Positions 19,457 through 29,328 of a DNA stretch of 64,000 bases are shown here, piece by piece. The notes under the pieces are model-generated. The model had not been told where the DNA came from and did no database searches. It worked only from the letters and a program-made list of their open reading frames with translations. Source of the DNA: Sulfuriferula sp. (GTDB taxonomy: Bacteria > Pseudomonadota > Gammaproteobacteria > Burkholderiales > Sulfuriferulaceae); NCBI GenBank assembly GCA_013140765.1, contig JABFSE010000008.1, positions 145,940-209,939 on the forward strand. The letters are read 5' to 3'. The position numbers were made by a program, and so were the translations under genes. How positions within the stretch are numbered: position 1 is the first letter of the stretch; each line of letters opens with the position of its first letter.

Positions 19457-20949
19457 ACACGCCACACACCATCGCTCATTATATCAATGGACAACATTAC
19501 GCGGGTACTGGCGGGGACACAGGATTAGTTTACAACCCAGCCACAGGACAAACACAAGCTCAAGTGCGCTATGCCACCGCAGACGAAGTACATTTAGCTA
19601 TCACTGCCGCCGCAGCCGCTTTCCCCGCTTGGTCAGCCACACCGCCACTCAAACGCGCCCGCATTATGTTTCAGTTCAAAGCCTTGCTGGAACAAAACAT
19701 GAACGCACTCGCCCGCGCTATTACATTAGAGCACGGCAAAACCATCAACGACGCACGCGGTGAAATCATACGCGGTATAGAAGTAGTCGAGTTCGCCTGC
19801 GGTATCCCGCACCTGCTCAAAGGCGAATTCAGCGACCAAGTCGGCGCAGGCATAGACACCCACAGCGTGCGTCAGGCTTTAGGCGTAGTCGCAGGCATTA
19901 CGCCATTCAACTTTCCTGTCATGGTTCCGCTGTGGATGATACCGATGGCACTTGCCACAGGGAACACCTTTGTCCTCAAACCGTCAGAACGCACCCCCAG
20001 TGCCAGCCTGATGATAGCGGATTTACTCGCCCAAGCTGGCTTGCCTGCAGGCGTATTCAACGTGGTGCAAGGCGACAAACTGGTTGTTGATACGCTGTTG
20101 CACGACAGCCGCATACAGGCGATTAGCTTTGTCGGCTCAACGCCTGTCGCTGAATATATTTACACCACAGCGACGGCACAAGGCAAGCGCGTACAAGCCT
20201 TGGGTGGCGCAAAGAATCACTTAGTCGTCATGCCCGATGCCGATTTAGCACAAGCCGCTGATGCCTTAATCGGCGCAGGCTTCGGCTCTGCAGGTGAGCG
20301 CTGCATGGCGATTACCGTTGCCGTAGCCGTCGGTGGCGTAGGCGCGTCACTCGTTGCCCAATTAGCCGAAAAAACACGCGCTATCCGCATCAACCAAGGT
20401 CTGGACGAACACGCCGATATGGGTCCATTAGTCACATCCCAGCACCATGCCAAGGTAAAATCCTACGTCGATACAGGGGTTGCCGAGGGCGCAACACTGG
20501 TCGTTGATGGACGTGATTTCAAACTCGCAGGACACGAAGCTGGCTTTTTCATGGGACCTTGTTTATTTGACCAAGTCACGCCAGCTATGAAAATCTACCA
20601 AGCGGAAATTTTCGGCCCCGTACTTTGCGTCATGCACGTTGCCGATTTTACAGCCGCACTCAAACTCGTCAACGACCATGAATACGGCAACGGTGTCGCT
20701 ATATTTACCCGCGACGGCAACACCGCACGCGAATTCGGACGGCACGTACAAGTCGGCATGGTAGGCGTAAACGTACCTATCCCTGTGCCCATTGCCTTTC
20801 ACAGCTTTGGCGGCTGGAAACGCTCACTATTCGGCGATCACCACGTTTACGGTGCAGAAGGCGTGCGCTTCTATAGCCGACTGAAAACCATCACCACCCG
20901 TTGGCCTAATACGCAAATAGCGACCGAGTTTGTAATGCCAACCATGTAA
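19453..20949 (+). CDS. mmsA: CoA-acylating (methyl)malonate-semialdehyde dehydrogenase
   Basis: Oxidatively decarboxylates malonate or methylmalonate semialdehyde to acetyl- or propionyl-CoA with NAD. The ATG at 19453 (GGAG eight bases upstream, ATGA overlap with the transaminase stop) gives 498 residues, the usual MmsA size. MmsA features are [16 protein letters not shown], the [13 protein letters not shown] region, [13 protein letters not shown] and the nucleophile Cys in [11 protein letters not shown]. The family uses this Cys and lacks the general-base Glu of ordinary aldehyde dehydrogenases. Confidence 0.93.
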   Translation: MNTPHTIAHYINGQHYAGTGGDTGLVYNPATGQTQAQVRYATADEVHLAITAAAAAFPAWSATPPLKRARIMFQFKALLEQNMNALARAITLEHGKTINDARGEIIRGIEVVEFACGIPHLLKGEFSDQVGAGIDTHSVRQALGVVAGITPFNFPVMVPLWMIPMALATGNTFVLKPSERTPSASLMIADLLAQAGLPAGVFNVVQGDKLVVDTLLHDSRIQAISFVGSTPVAEYIYTTATAQGKRVQALGGAKNHLVVMPDADLAQAADALIGAGFGSAGERCMAITVAVAVGGVGASLVAQLAEKTRAIRINQGLDEHADMGPLVTSQHHAKVKSYVDTGVAEGATLVVDGRDFKLAGHEAGFFMGPCLFDQVTPAMKIYQAEIFGPVLCVMHVADFTAALKLVNDHEYGNGVAIFTRDGNTAREFGRHVQVGMVGVNVPIPVPIAFHSFGGWKRSLFGDHHVYGAEGVRFYSRLKTITTRWPNTQIATEFVMPTM

Positions 20950-20957
20950 TAAACGCG

Positions 20958-21074
20958 CTAACCCATCATCCCGACAAACACCACTGATAAAAAGCTCAAC
21001 CAAGCCATAATAATCAGTGCCACAGTAATCCCTAAGGGAAATGGGCTATCTACACCAAATAAAAATTCTTGCAT
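20958..21074 (-). CDS. 38-residue single-pass membrane protein
   Basis: A short frame, MQEFLFGVDSPFPLG followed by one hydrophobic helix and ending ...VGMMG. AGAGGAT-type Shine-Dalgarno sequence (AAGAGGAT) lies seven bases before the ATG. A near-consensus promoter sits about 60 bases upstream on the same strand, and the czc terminator lies just before that promoter, so it is an independent transcription unit. The pattern of a short LFG-type N-terminus plus one helix recalls DUF3149-like mini-proteins or small oxidase subunits, but I cannot assign a family. It converges with mmsA, 8 bases apart. Confidence 0.6.
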   Translation of the reverse strand: MQEFLFGVDSPFPLGITVALIIMAWLSFLSVVFVGMMG

Positions 21075-21130
21075 GATTTTATCCTCTTAAAATTAAAACA
21101 ATATAAAGATAAATAAGTCTTTATATGTGA

Positions 21131-21160
21131 ATTATATAAGCATACAAGACTATCTGGCAA
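21131..21160 (-). promoter_or_regulatory. Sigma-70 promoter of the small membrane protein
   Basis: Read on the minus strand: -35 TTGCCA (21160-21155), 18-base spacer, -10 TATAAT (21136-21131). The predicted start is near 21124, leaving a leader of about 50 bases, AT-rich, ending in the AAGAGGAT ribosome site. Five of six and six of six consensus bases. Confidence 0.7.
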
Positions 21161-21173
21161 TCAGTTTATGCGG

Positions 21174-21215
21174 TAAAAAACTGCGCATTACCCCAGCAAC
21201 TAGGCAATGCGCAGT
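21174..21215 (-). terminator. Rho-independent terminator of the metal efflux operon
   Basis: A ten-base-pair stem ACTGCGCATT / AATGCGCAGT (arms 21206-21215 and 21180-21189) has a 16-base loop. On the minus strand it is followed by six T. It lies 7 bases after the outer membrane channel gene stop and closes the long minus-strand array. Confidence 0.8.
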
Positions 21216-21221
21216 AGCAAA

Positions 21222-22475
21222 TTAGCTATGCCCAGCCTCATCAGCATCTATCGGCCATAACGCATGGGTATCTAATAGCAGACGATAACGCGCTTGCGCG
21301 GCGGCGAGTCGGGTGTTGATAGCATTTAATTCCGCTTCTTGCGCCAGGCGGCGTGCATTGAGCACATCGGTCAAACCGCTTTCACCTAACTGATAGGCGC
21401 GCGCTATTAAATCCGCATGGCGACGCATGGCAGTGCTGGCGTTAGCACTGGCTTGCCAAGCACGATAAGCGGATTGCGTGGCGAGCCAAGTGTTAGCCGT
21501 TTCCGTTTCAATTTTAGTGCGCACCCCCGCTTCACGCTCGGTTGCCACCAGCTGATTCGCCGCCGCCATTTGCGCATTTGCCCGACGGGCATTACCTGTA
21601 AAAGGAATAGACACGCTCACGCCTATGATTTTATCTTCACCGCCGCGCTCATTGGCAAAACGCACACCTACGCTAGGGTCAGGGATTTTGTCCGCCTCGC
21701 TACGCGCTAACATTGTGCCAAAACGCGCAGTATCGTTGTGCGCAATAGCCAGCTCATGATTATGTTCCATGCTCCGCTGTTGCCAGTAGTCCAATGGCTC
21801 GGTAACTAACTCAGGCTGTGGCAAAATAGGTTGGGCAGGTAAGGCTATTGCGGGATAACGGCGGTTCAGCTCATTTTTTGCCACCGCTAAACGCAATGCC
21901 GCATCAGCTAACTGCGCTTGTGCCTGCGCTAAAGCTGCCTCGGCTTGAAGCTGATCGAGCTTGGCAGCATCCCCCGCACGCACGCGTTTATTCACCGCGT
22001 CCAGTTGCGTCACTAGCCCATCTACTTGCGCTTGCCATTGCTGCGTTTGGTAAAATTCTCGCAGCCAGCTAAACCAGCTGGTCAACAACATACGCCCAGA
22101 CTCGTGCAAGGCATCGCCCAACACAAAGTGCGCCTGTTCCATGCTTTGTTCGCCTAATTGCGCATCCAGCCGTGATTTATTCGGCAAACGTAAGGCTCGC
22201 TCCAGCCCCACATCCCATTCGGTATAACGTTGATTCGGCACTAGCGTTTGTCGTTGTTGGGTATTGAGGCGTATCGCTGTTTCATAACTGCCTGCGCGTA
22301 GCTTGTCACTATTAGCAGACTCCACACCCAGATTTGCCGTCGCCGCACGCACGCTAGGCGTGTTGTTCAACGCCGTGGTCACGGCGGCTAACGAGGGTAA
22401 ATCAGGCGGGCTAAGGTAGCTTTCGGCGTGTACGGGCAAGCTCATTAACACTGCTAAAAATAGTAATTTTTTCAT
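21222..22475 (-). CDS. Outer membrane channel of RND metal efflux (CzcC/CusC-type TolC family)
   Basis: A 417-residue OEP-family protein with signal peptide MKKLLFLAVLMSLPVHA. It has two helical repeats typical of TolC-like trimers: a long coiled-coil-like AEAALAQAQAQLADAA region at about 165-205, and a second around 330-390 (RAYQLGESGLTDVLNARR). There is no lipobox Cys, in line with CzcC rather than CusC. It directly follows the pump gene and ends in a terminator. It should form the outer membrane exit duct. Confidence 0.85.
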   Translation of the reverse strand: MKKLLFLAVLMSLPVHAESYLSPPDLPSLAAVTTALNNTPSVRAATANLGVESANSDKLRAGSYETAIRLNTQQRQTLVPNQRYTEWDVGLERALRLPNKSRLDAQLGEQSMEQAHFVLGDALHESGRMLLTSWFSWLREFYQTQQWQAQVDGLVTQLDAVNKRVRAGDAAKLDQLQAEAALAQAQAQLADAALRLAVAKNELNRRYPAIALPAQPILPQPELVTEPLDYWQQRSMEHNHELAIAHNDTARFGTMLARSEADKIPDPSVGVRFANERGGEDKIIGVSVSIPFTGNARRANAQMAAANQLVATEREAGVRTKIETETANTWLATQSAYRAWQASANASTAMRRHADLIARAYQLGESGLTDVLNARRLAQEAELNAINTRLAAAQARYRLLLDTHALWPIDADEAGHS

Positions 22476-25400
22476 TTAAGCCTCCTGCGTTTTAGCAACG
22501 CCAAAACGACGATACAAAATAGGGAGCAACACCAAAGTCAACAAAGTGGAGGTCACTAATCCACCTATCACCACAATAGCCAATGGTTTTTGGATTTCCG
22601 AGCCTGGTCCTGTCGCAAACACCAAAGGTAACAAGCCAAACGCCGCTATCATCGCCGTCATCAGCACGGGACGCAGTCGCCGTTTTGCGCCCTCAACCAC
22701 GACTTGCTCGATTGCCATGCCAGATTCAAGTAATTGATTAAAATAGCTCACCAGCACTAGCCCGTTTAGCACCGCAATACCGAGCAAGGCGATAAAGCCA
22801 ACTGATGCAGGCACGGACATATATTCTCCTGATAACCACAGCGCAAATACCCCGCCTATGAGTGCGAAAGGCACATTAGTCAGCACCAGCAAAGCCTGAC
22901 GTAATGAATTAAAAGTGGTGTAGAGCAACAAGAAAATCATGACCAAGGCGATAGGCACAACGATTGCCAAACGTTTAGCGGCGCGTTGCTGGTTTTCAAA
23001 TTGCCCACCCCAAACCACGCTGTAAGCCGCTGGTAATTTAACCTGTGCCGCCACCGCCGCTTTTGCCGCGTCAACAAAGCCAACCAAATCACGCCCGCGC
23101 ACGTTGGCTTGGACGACAACATAACGCCGTGCGTTTTCCCTATCGACTTTAACAGGGCCATCAACTCGCTGTAATTGCGCAATTTCAGACAGCGGAATCA
23201 CACGCCCATCAGGCAAACTGATACGCAACGCAGCAAACGCGTCTGGTGAATTACGCACCGCATCACTGCCGCGCAATACCAACGGTGTGCGGCTAATACC
23301 TTCCAACACGATACCCAACGGCTTACCTTCAATTTGTGCTCGCAAGTCATTTTGGATGTCATCGGTGTTCAAGCCAAATCGCCCCGCCGCCAGCCTATCC
23401 ACCTTAACTTGCAAAAATTGCACGCCGTCGTTTTTAACCGTAATCACGTCTTCAGCACCTGGTATTTGCTTTAGCACGCCTTCAATCTGCGCCGCTAATT
23501 GATTGAGTTGCGCCAAATCTGTGCCGAAAATCTTCACTGCCAAATCGCCGCGCACACCTGTCAACATTTCTGACACACGCATTTCTATCGGTTGTGTAAA
23601 CGAAATGGTCACACCAGGAAAATTTTGCATTACCATGCGCAATTGATCTATTAGCCAGGCTTTATCAGGCTTACGCCATTGCTCACGGGGCTTAAGCACG
23701 AGGAAAGTATCGGTTTGATTCAAGCCCATGGGATCCAAACCCAGCTCATCTGAACCCGTTCGCGCCACCACGCCTTTGACTTCAGGCACGCGCATCAAGG
23801 CTTGTTGTATGCGTAAATCGAGTTTGACTGAATCTTCCAAGCTAATAGAGGGCAGCTTCTCCAGTTGCAAAATCACGTCGCCCTCATCCAGCACGGGCAT
23901 GAACGTTTTGCCTATCAACGTATAAACACCCGCTGTCGCCAGCAAGCCCAACACCGCAGCCACCACCACTATGCGTACATGCGCTAAACTCCAATCAAGC
24001 ACAGGGGTATAAATCGCCATCGCCTTGCGCACTAGCCAAGGGTCGGTATGCGCTCCCTGTTTGAGTAACCAAGATGCCAGCACAGGCACGATGGTCAATG
24101 ACAATAGCAAAGATCCAGCCAACGCAAAGACAATAGTCAACGCCACGGGAATAAACAGCTTGCCCTCCAAGCCTTGCAAGGTCAGCAACGGAAAAAACAC
24201 GATGATAATAATCAGCACGCCCGATGCCACAGGCGTAATCACCTCGCTCACCGCCTTATAAATCACATGCAGCTTATCGCCCGTTTTATCGTGAGCAAAA
24301 TGCGTGACTACGTTTTCCACTACCACCACAGCCGCGTCAACTAACATACCGATTGCAATCGCCAAACCGCCCAAACTCATGAGGTTCGCCGACATATCAA
24401 ATTGGCGCATTAGAATAAACGTAAACAACGCCGACAATGGCAATACCAACGCCACCAGCACCGCCGCCCGCACATTCCCTAAAAATAACACCAGCAAAAT
24501 GACGACCAGCACGATGGCTTCAGCCAGTGCCTCCGTCACCGTACCGACGGCACGCTCAACCAAGCCGCCACGGTTGTAAAACACCTTAGTATGCACGCCT
24601 GCGGGCAAGGTTTTATCAATTTCAGCCAGCTTCGCTTCCACAGCCGCCACCACTTGCCGCGCATTCGCCCCTTTTAATCCCAACACCAAGCCTTCAACCG
24701 CCTCGCCACGCCCGTCTTTAGTCACCGCACCATAACGCGTTAAGCTACCGATTTGCACTTCGGCGACATCCCCAACACGCACAGGGACATTATTGCGGCT
24801 AGTAACGACGATAGCCCGCACGTCATCCAGCGTTTTAATCGCACCTTCTATCCGCACCACTAAGACTTCCTCGCCTGAGCGCAAACGCCCTGCGCCGTCG
24901 TTGCGATTATTCATTTCCAGCGCACGCTGTAGCTCACCCAACTGCACGCCACGCGCCGCTAGTTGCACATTATTCGGCACAATCTCAAACGTGCGCACCA
25001 TGCCACCCAACGCATTCACGTCAGCCACCCCTGCCAGCGTGCGTAATTGCGGACGGATGACCCAATCTAGCAATGAACGCCGCTGTTCCAGTGATAACCC
25101 GCCACCTTCCACAGTAAACATAAACATTTCACCCAAGGGCGTAGTAATCGGTGCTAATCCACCAGAGCTACCCACGGGTAAGTTATTCTGCGCATTCGCC
25201 AAACGCTCTGCTACTTGTTGCCGCGCCCAGTAAATATCAGCGCCTTCGGCAAAGTCGATAGTAATATCAGCTAGGGCATATTTAGAAATTGAGCGCAAAA
25301 TTTGCTGCTTGGGTATCCCCAGCATTTCCGTTTCTATCGGCGCAACGATACGCGCTTCGACTTCTTCGGGGGTCATGCCTGGTGCTTTCATGATGAGCTT

Positions 25401-25541
25401 GACTTGCGTGCTCGACACATCAGGAAAGGCATCTATCGGTAATTGCTGAAAAGCCATCCAGCCCGCGCCAATTAACATAGCCGTCAATATCAACACTAAC
25501 AGCCGCTTGGATAGCGACAACGCAACGAGTTTAGTTAACAT
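22476..25541 (-). CDS. RND heavy-metal efflux pump (CzcA/CusA family)
   Basis: The ATG at 25541 overlaps the adaptor's TAA by one base and gives 1021 residues. The ORF's upstream extension is not needed. It is a 12-helix inner-membrane proton antiporter with a large periplasmic domain, including LPIDAFPDVSSTQVKL and DPMGLNQTDTFLVLKP. The helix-4 proton relay reads AIAIGMLVDAAVVVVEN. It thus keeps the Asp and Glu but has Ala-Ile-Gly where CzcA has Asp-Phe-Gly. The porter region looks CzcA-like and the relay CusA-like, so the transported metal cannot be named from sequence. Confidence 0.88.
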   Translation of the reverse strand: MLTKLVALSLSKRLLVLILTAMLIGAGWMAFQQLPIDAFPDVSSTQVKLIMKAPGMTPEEVEARIVAPIETEMLGIPKQQILRSISKYALADITIDFAEGADIYWARQQVAERLANAQNNLPVGSSGGLAPITTPLGEMFMFTVEGGGLSLEQRRSLLDWVIRPQLRTLAGVADVNALGGMVRTFEIVPNNVQLAARGVQLGELQRALEMNNRNDGAGRLRSGEEVLVVRIEGAIKTLDDVRAIVVTSRNNVPVRVGDVAEVQIGSLTRYGAVTKDGRGEAVEGLVLGLKGANARQVVAAVEAKLAEIDKTLPAGVHTKVFYNRGGLVERAVGTVTEALAEAIVLVVILLVLFLGNVRAAVLVALVLPLSALFTFILMRQFDMSANLMSLGGLAIAIGMLVDAAVVVVENVVTHFAHDKTGDKLHVIYKAVSEVITPVASGVLIIIIVFFPLLTLQGLEGKLFIPVALTIVFALAGSLLLSLTIVPVLASWLLKQGAHTDPWLVRKAMAIYTPVLDWSLAHVRIVVVAAVLGLLATAGVYTLIGKTFMPVLDEGDVILQLEKLPSISLEDSVKLDLRIQQALMRVPEVKGVVARTGSDELGLDPMGLNQTDTFLVLKPREQWRKPDKAWLIDQLRMVMQNFPGVTISFTQPIEMRVSEMLTGVRGDLAVKIFGTDLAQLNQLAAQIEGVLKQIPGAEDVITVKNDGVQFLQVKVDRLAAGRFGLNTDDIQNDLRAQIEGKPLGIVLEGISRTPLVLRGSDAVRNSPDAFAALRISLPDGRVIPLSEIAQLQRVDGPVKVDRENARRYVVVQANVRGRDLVGFVDAAKAAVAAQVKLPAAYSVVWGGQFENQQRAAKRLAIVVPIALVMIFLLLYTTFNSLRQALLVLTNVPFALIGGVFALWLSGEYMSVPASVGFIALLGIAVLNGLVLVSYFNQLLESGMAIEQVVVEGAKRRLRPVLMTAMIAAFGLLPLVFATGPGSEIQKPLAIVVIGGLVTSTLLTLVLLPILYRRFGVAKTQEA

Positions 25542-26632
25542 TATTCCGCTCCTACGCCAGTCCACACCGCCTTAATCTGCGCGACACCTTGCGTAGCCAC
25601 CGCATCCTTAGCTGATAACGCCCCTGCGACGAGCGGTACTATAGACGACGTAGCCCCCGTTTGCGCTAACACCTTAATCGCCACAGGATGGAAACCACGC
25701 GCATCACGAACAAATAGATAGGGTTTATTTTGCTGATAAACCACGGCATTAACAGGCACTTGCCAAGCGGACTGAGTATGCCCGCTAATACGCGCCTCTA
25801 CCGCTTGCCCGCTCACCAAACCATCTAAATCACCCGTTATCTCAGCCCGTACGGCGACGGTTTGCGCGGCTTGTGATGTTTGCGCGACAGACAACACACG
25901 CCCCACGGTCTTACGTCCAACAACGCTGACGCTATCGTCAACCTTAATCGTCGCGGCGACGGCAGTCGGTACTTGTATCAATAGCCACAATGGGCGCATT
26001 TGCGCAATTTTGAATAGCGCGGTAGTGGTATCAACACGTTGCCCCGCCGTGACATTGGTCTCCAACACCACGCCTGCGATAGGCGCAACCAACTGTAGTT
26101 CAGCACTGTGCGCCGTACCGCGTTCCATTTGCGTAATCGTGTTAGCAGGCACGCCTAACATGCGCAATGCTTGCCGTTGCTGGGTCAGCATGGCACTCGC
26201 AGTCAAATAATTAGCACGCGTAGTTTGCTGACGAGCAGCTGGAATAATGCCATCGGCTAACAATTTATCATCGCGCTGTAATTGCGCCTGCGCCAATTGC
26301 GCCTGCACCGCCGCCTGCACCAATCCACCCTGAGCTTGCGCTAAATCGGGACTTAATAAAGTTGCTAACGGCTGACCCGCTTTAACCATCGTATTCGCAG
26401 TGACTAAAATACGACTCACCATACCCATCATCGGCGCGGCAACGATACGCTCTTGATTCGTGGGAATAAGCACGCTGGCGGGATAGCTCAAACTGGTCTG
26501 CGACTGCGTGCTGACTACAGGCGCGGTCACGATACCTAAAGTATGTAATTGTTGGTCGGTAAAAGTAAGTTGATCAGCGGCGTGTGCCATCGTTGCCGCA
26601 CATAAAGCGAGCGTAAAAATAATGCGTTGCAT
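25541..26632 (-). CDS. Periplasmic adaptor of RND metal efflux (CzcB/CusB family)
   Basis: The start is ATG 26632, after a GGAG site, giving 363 residues with signal peptide MQRIIFTLALCAATMAHA. Domains in order are a beta-barrel/lipoyl entry (VAAPMMGMVSRILVTANTMVKAGQPLATLLSPDLAQAQ), an alpha-hairpin (about 110-165), a second lipoyl half (LVAPIAGVVLETNVTAGQRV) and a membrane-proximal domain. There is no N-terminal metal-binding HMA or Met-rich segment. It is the first gene of the three-gene efflux unit. Confidence 0.87.
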   Translation of the reverse strand: MQRIIFTLALCAATMAHAADQLTFTDQQLHTLGIVTAPVVSTQSQTSLSYPASVLIPTNQERIVAAPMMGMVSRILVTANTMVKAGQPLATLLSPDLAQAQGGLVQAAVQAQLAQAQLQRDDKLLADGIIPAARQQTTRANYLTASAMLTQQRQALRMLGVPANTITQMERGTAHSAELQLVAPIAGVVLETNVTAGQRVDTTTALFKIAQMRPLWLLIQVPTAVAATIKVDDSVSVVGRKTVGRVLSVAQTSQAAQTVAVRAEITGDLDGLVSGQAVEARISGHTQSAWQVPVNAVVYQQNKPYLFVRDARGFHPVAIKVLAQTGATSSIVPLVAGALSAKDAVATQGVAQIKAVWTGVGAE

Positions 26633-26693
26633 GGTGAAACTCCTACACAGGTAAATTGATAGCCAGCTAATAGCAGGCACAAAACATCACAAT

Positions 26694-27101
26694 TTAATGC
26701 GTAGCAGGTGGGGCGAGTGCCCAAGGCAGACGATAAGCGATATATCGTCGAGGAATAAAAAAGTTAAACGCATGATGAACAACATCACGCACTAACAACA
26801 CCAGCATGAGCAAGCTCGATACCAACAATACAAACACATCCAGCACCGCTAAATCTTGTTCATTTTTACCTGCAGATTCAACGCCTATTGCATCTTCATC
26901 ACTTAAATGCGTGCGCAACTGATGCCAGCCTGATTCAGCATGATGCACCGCCATTTCCGCATTGGCATCCACGCCTAAATCAGGCAAATGTATCGTACCT
27001 GGCATAGATAAATCATGTACATGGGCGTGTAACAATGGGGCTATGCCTTGCAGCAACGCCAGCCAGATTATCAATCCCAATGTGAATACAGATTTAATCA
27101 T
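26694..27101 (-). CDS. His-rich small membrane protein linked to metal efflux
   Basis: A 135-residue protein with an N-terminal hydrophobic segment (about 5-24, possible signal peptide) and a second membrane helix at about 87-105. The exported stretch between them holds many His (HAHVHDLSMP, AVHHAESGWHQ, RTHLSD). His-rich short proteins at the head of CzcCBA-type operons are seen in other Proteobacteria. Metal binding or sensing in the periplasm is inferred. It lies 61 bases before the adaptor gene and 32 bases after the CopD-like gene. Confidence 0.6.
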   Translation of the reverse strand: MIKSVFTLGLIIWLALLQGIAPLLHAHVHDLSMPGTIHLPDLGVDANAEMAVHHAESGWHQLRTHLSDEDAIGVESAGKNEQDLAVLDVFVLLVSSLLMLVLLVRDVVHHAFNFFIPRRYIAYRLPWALAPPATH

Positions 27102-27133
27102 AGTCGAATAATAGCCGATTAGCGTAATTATGA

Positions 27134-27583
27134 CTAACCTAAATACACACCCAGTGTCGCCACCGTCACGGTAACCAAGCCCAAGCTCAAGTTAATCGCA
27201 ATCAGTTGACGGATTTGCCCCAGAGCCGCGCCACCTGCTGGCCAGTCTTGTGCGGCAACGGCACGTTTGAGGCGTTTATATGGCGCAAAAAACACATGCG
27301 CGAATAACAGCATCATTACCACGCCGAGCACCAGCATGATAGTGACATAATGAGCAGGCGGCATACCCATGCTCATCATCAAATGCAGGCCAGAACCCAA
27401 TATGACAGCCACCGAACCCCATACCCACGGGAAAAAGCGAGCAAACACCCCCGCCCACAGACGCAAACGCTGTGGTGGCTCTAAACATTCAGCGGCAACG
27501 GGACGCAATGCCATGTAGGCGAAGAACATCCCGCCCACCCAAATAACGACGCTTAAAATATGTAAAAATTTCGCTACTATCAT
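27134..27583 (-). CDS. CopD-like four-helix membrane protein
   Basis: 149 residues with four hydrophobic helices (about 4-24, 48-70, 80-100, 125-147). The start AKFLHILSVVIWVGGMFFAYMALRP has a His-Trp-Gly-Gly pattern shared with the CopD/DUF4149-like integral membrane family, where paired His may bind haem or copper. It is 12 bases after rnhB and likely on the same transcript. Exact function is unknown. Confidence 0.65.
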   Translation of the reverse strand: MIVAKFLHILSVVIWVGGMFFAYMALRPVAAECLEPPQRLRLWAGVFARFFPWVWGSVAVILGSGLHLMMSMGMPPAHYVTIMLVLGVVMMLLFAHVFFAPYKRLKRAVAAQDWPAGGAALGQIRQLIAINLSLGLVTVTVATLGVYLG

Positions 27584-27595
27584 CTTTTCAACTCC

Positions 27596-28174
27596 CTAAA
27601 AATTCATGTCAGACTGCGCCACTTTTTTAACTGGCGCATAACTCAATCGGTGCTCAGGTGTAATACCATATTCAATTAAAGCAGCTCTATGCGCAGCGGT
27701 CGGGTAACCTTTGTGCTTATCAAAACCATACTGCGGATAGAGTATATGCAGGCGCATCAGTTCCCTGTCACGTGCGGTTTTTGCCAAAATAGAAGCCGCT
27801 GAAATACACAGCTCTAACGCATCCCCTTGTACAATAGCACGGCTAGGCAACATTATCTTAGGGCAATGCAAACCATCTACTAGCACTTCATCTGGCACTA
27901 TCGCCAGCATGTCTATTGCGCGGCGCATGGCGAGTAATGAGGCTTGTAAAATGTTGATTTCGTCGATTTCGGCGGCACTGGCAAAGCTCACTGCGTAGGC
28001 TAATGCGTGCTGTTTAATTGCTATCTCTAAGGCATCACGACGTTTTGCTGTGAGCTTTTTAGAGTCATTCAATCCTGCAATAGGATGCGCTGGATTCAGT
28101 ATCACCGCCGCCGCATAAACTGCGCCAGCGAGCGGCCCGCGCCCTGCTTCATCGACTCCGCAAATCAGGCGCAT
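27596..28174 (-). CDS. rnhB: Ribonuclease HII
   Basis: Cleaves RNA in RNA-DNA hybrids and removes single ribonucleotides. It has 192 residues; the N-terminal [21 protein letters not shown] gives the first Asp-Glu active-site pair, followed by [13 protein letters not shown], then VDG and a later Asp. Its start overlaps the lpxB stop by 10 bases, the conserved lpxB-rnhB coupling of Proteobacteria. Confidence 0.95.
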   Translation of the reverse strand: MRLICGVDEAGRGPLAGAVYAAAVILNPAHPIAGLNDSKKLTAKRRDALEIAIKQHALAYAVSFASAAEIDEINILQASLLAMRRAIDMLAIVPDEVLVDGLHCPKIMLPSRAIVQGDALELCISAASILAKTARDRELMRLHILYPQYGFDKHKGYPTAAHRAALIEYGITPEHRLSYAPVKKVAQSDMNF

Positions 28175-29328
28175 GGTAGAAAAGGCAATATCGCCGCCGC
28201 CATTTTTTCCGCTGTATTTTGCTTCAGTGCCACATATTGCCGCGTAAACTCCGCTTCAATCTCAGCGCGTTGAGACTTATTTTCCAGTAAAGCCACCAAG
28301 GCATCGGCTAATTTAGGCGCGGTGGCGTTTTCTTGTACTAATTCGGGCACGACATCGCGATTCGCTAATATGTTAGGCAAGCCCACCCAAGGCAAATAGG
28401 CTTGTTTACGCATCAAATACGCCGTGATTTTAGGCACACGATAAGTGATCACCATAGGGCGTTTAAGCAAAGCCGCTTCTAACGTTGCTGTGCCTGATGC
28501 GACTAATGCAATATCTGCCGCCGTCAATACCGCATCAGCATGACCTATCATTATCTGTATGTTAGGCGGATGTGGGCAGGCAGATAACGCGCCCGCAAAA
28601 ATCTCACGTGTGGCACGACTAATCAAAGGCACGATAAAGCGTATCTGCGGATGATGCGCTTGTATCAACTGCGCCGTCTCCACAAATAATTGCGCATGTT
28701 GCATGAGCTCACCTACGCGACTACCAGGCAATAAGGCAATAATGGGTGCATTTAGCGGCAGTTTCAGGCGTTCTCGCGCTGCCTCTTTATCAGGTGCTGC
28801 GGGTAGCGTATCCGCTAATGGATGTCCAACGTAGGTCACAGGTATGCCTGCGCGTTGATAAATCGCCGCTTCAAAAGGGAACACCACCAAGATATGACTG
28901 ACCGCTTTGGCTATTTTTTTAATACGTCCACCCCGCCAAGCCCAAATAGAGGGGCTGACATAATGCACTGTAGGTATGCCGCTGGCTTTCAAATCAGCCT
29001 CTAAACTTAAATTAAAGTCAGGCGCATCTATGCCGATAAATAAATCGGGCTTATCTGCCAATAGCTGTTTTTTGAGCTGACGGCGTATGCCTAGCAATTC
29101 AGGTAAATGCTTAATGACCTCGACGTAGCCGCTAACGGATAACTTCTCCATTGCATACAGACTTTTCGCCCCCGCTGACATCATCTTTGGCCCAGCGATA
29201 CCGTAAAACTGCGCATCGGGACAACGCGCTTTAATCGCATTTATCAAATGGCTGCCGAGCAAATCACCCGAAGCCTCGCCCGCCACGATAGCAATACGCG
29301 GCGCACGTTTTGTTACTAGCGCACCCAT
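28165..29328 (-). CDS. lpxB: Lipid-A-disaccharide synthase
   Basis: A GT19 enzyme that joins UDP-diacylglucosamine and lipid X at the inner membrane face. It has 387 residues with [15 protein letters not shown] near the N-terminus, [17 protein letters not shown] in the middle and the LLPGSRVGE nucleotide-sugar motif. It follows lpxA without a gap. Confidence 0.96.
   Translation of the reverse strand: MGALVTKRAPRIAIVAGEASGDLLGSHLINAIKARCPDAQFYGIAGPKMMSAGAKSLYAMEKLSVSGYVEVIKHLPELLGIRRQLKKQLLADKPDLFIGIDAPDFNLSLEADLKASGIPTVHYVSPSIWAWRGGRIKKIAKAVSHILVVFPFEAAIYQRAGIPVTYVGHPLADTLPAAPDKEAARERLKLPLNAPIIALLPGSRVGELMQHAQLFVETAQLIQAHHPQIRFIVPLISRATREIFAGALSACPHPPNIQIMIGHADAVLTAADIALVASGTATLEAALLKRPMVITYRVPKITAYLMRKQAYLPWVGLPNILANRDVVPELVQENATAPKLADALVALLENKSQRAEIEAEFTRQYVALKQNTAEKMAAAILPFLPCA

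Noticed and set aside
22476..26680. Naming the efflux genes czcCBA or cusCBA
   Set aside because: Pump motifs point in both directions and no metal-specific site is clear, so I gave family names only.
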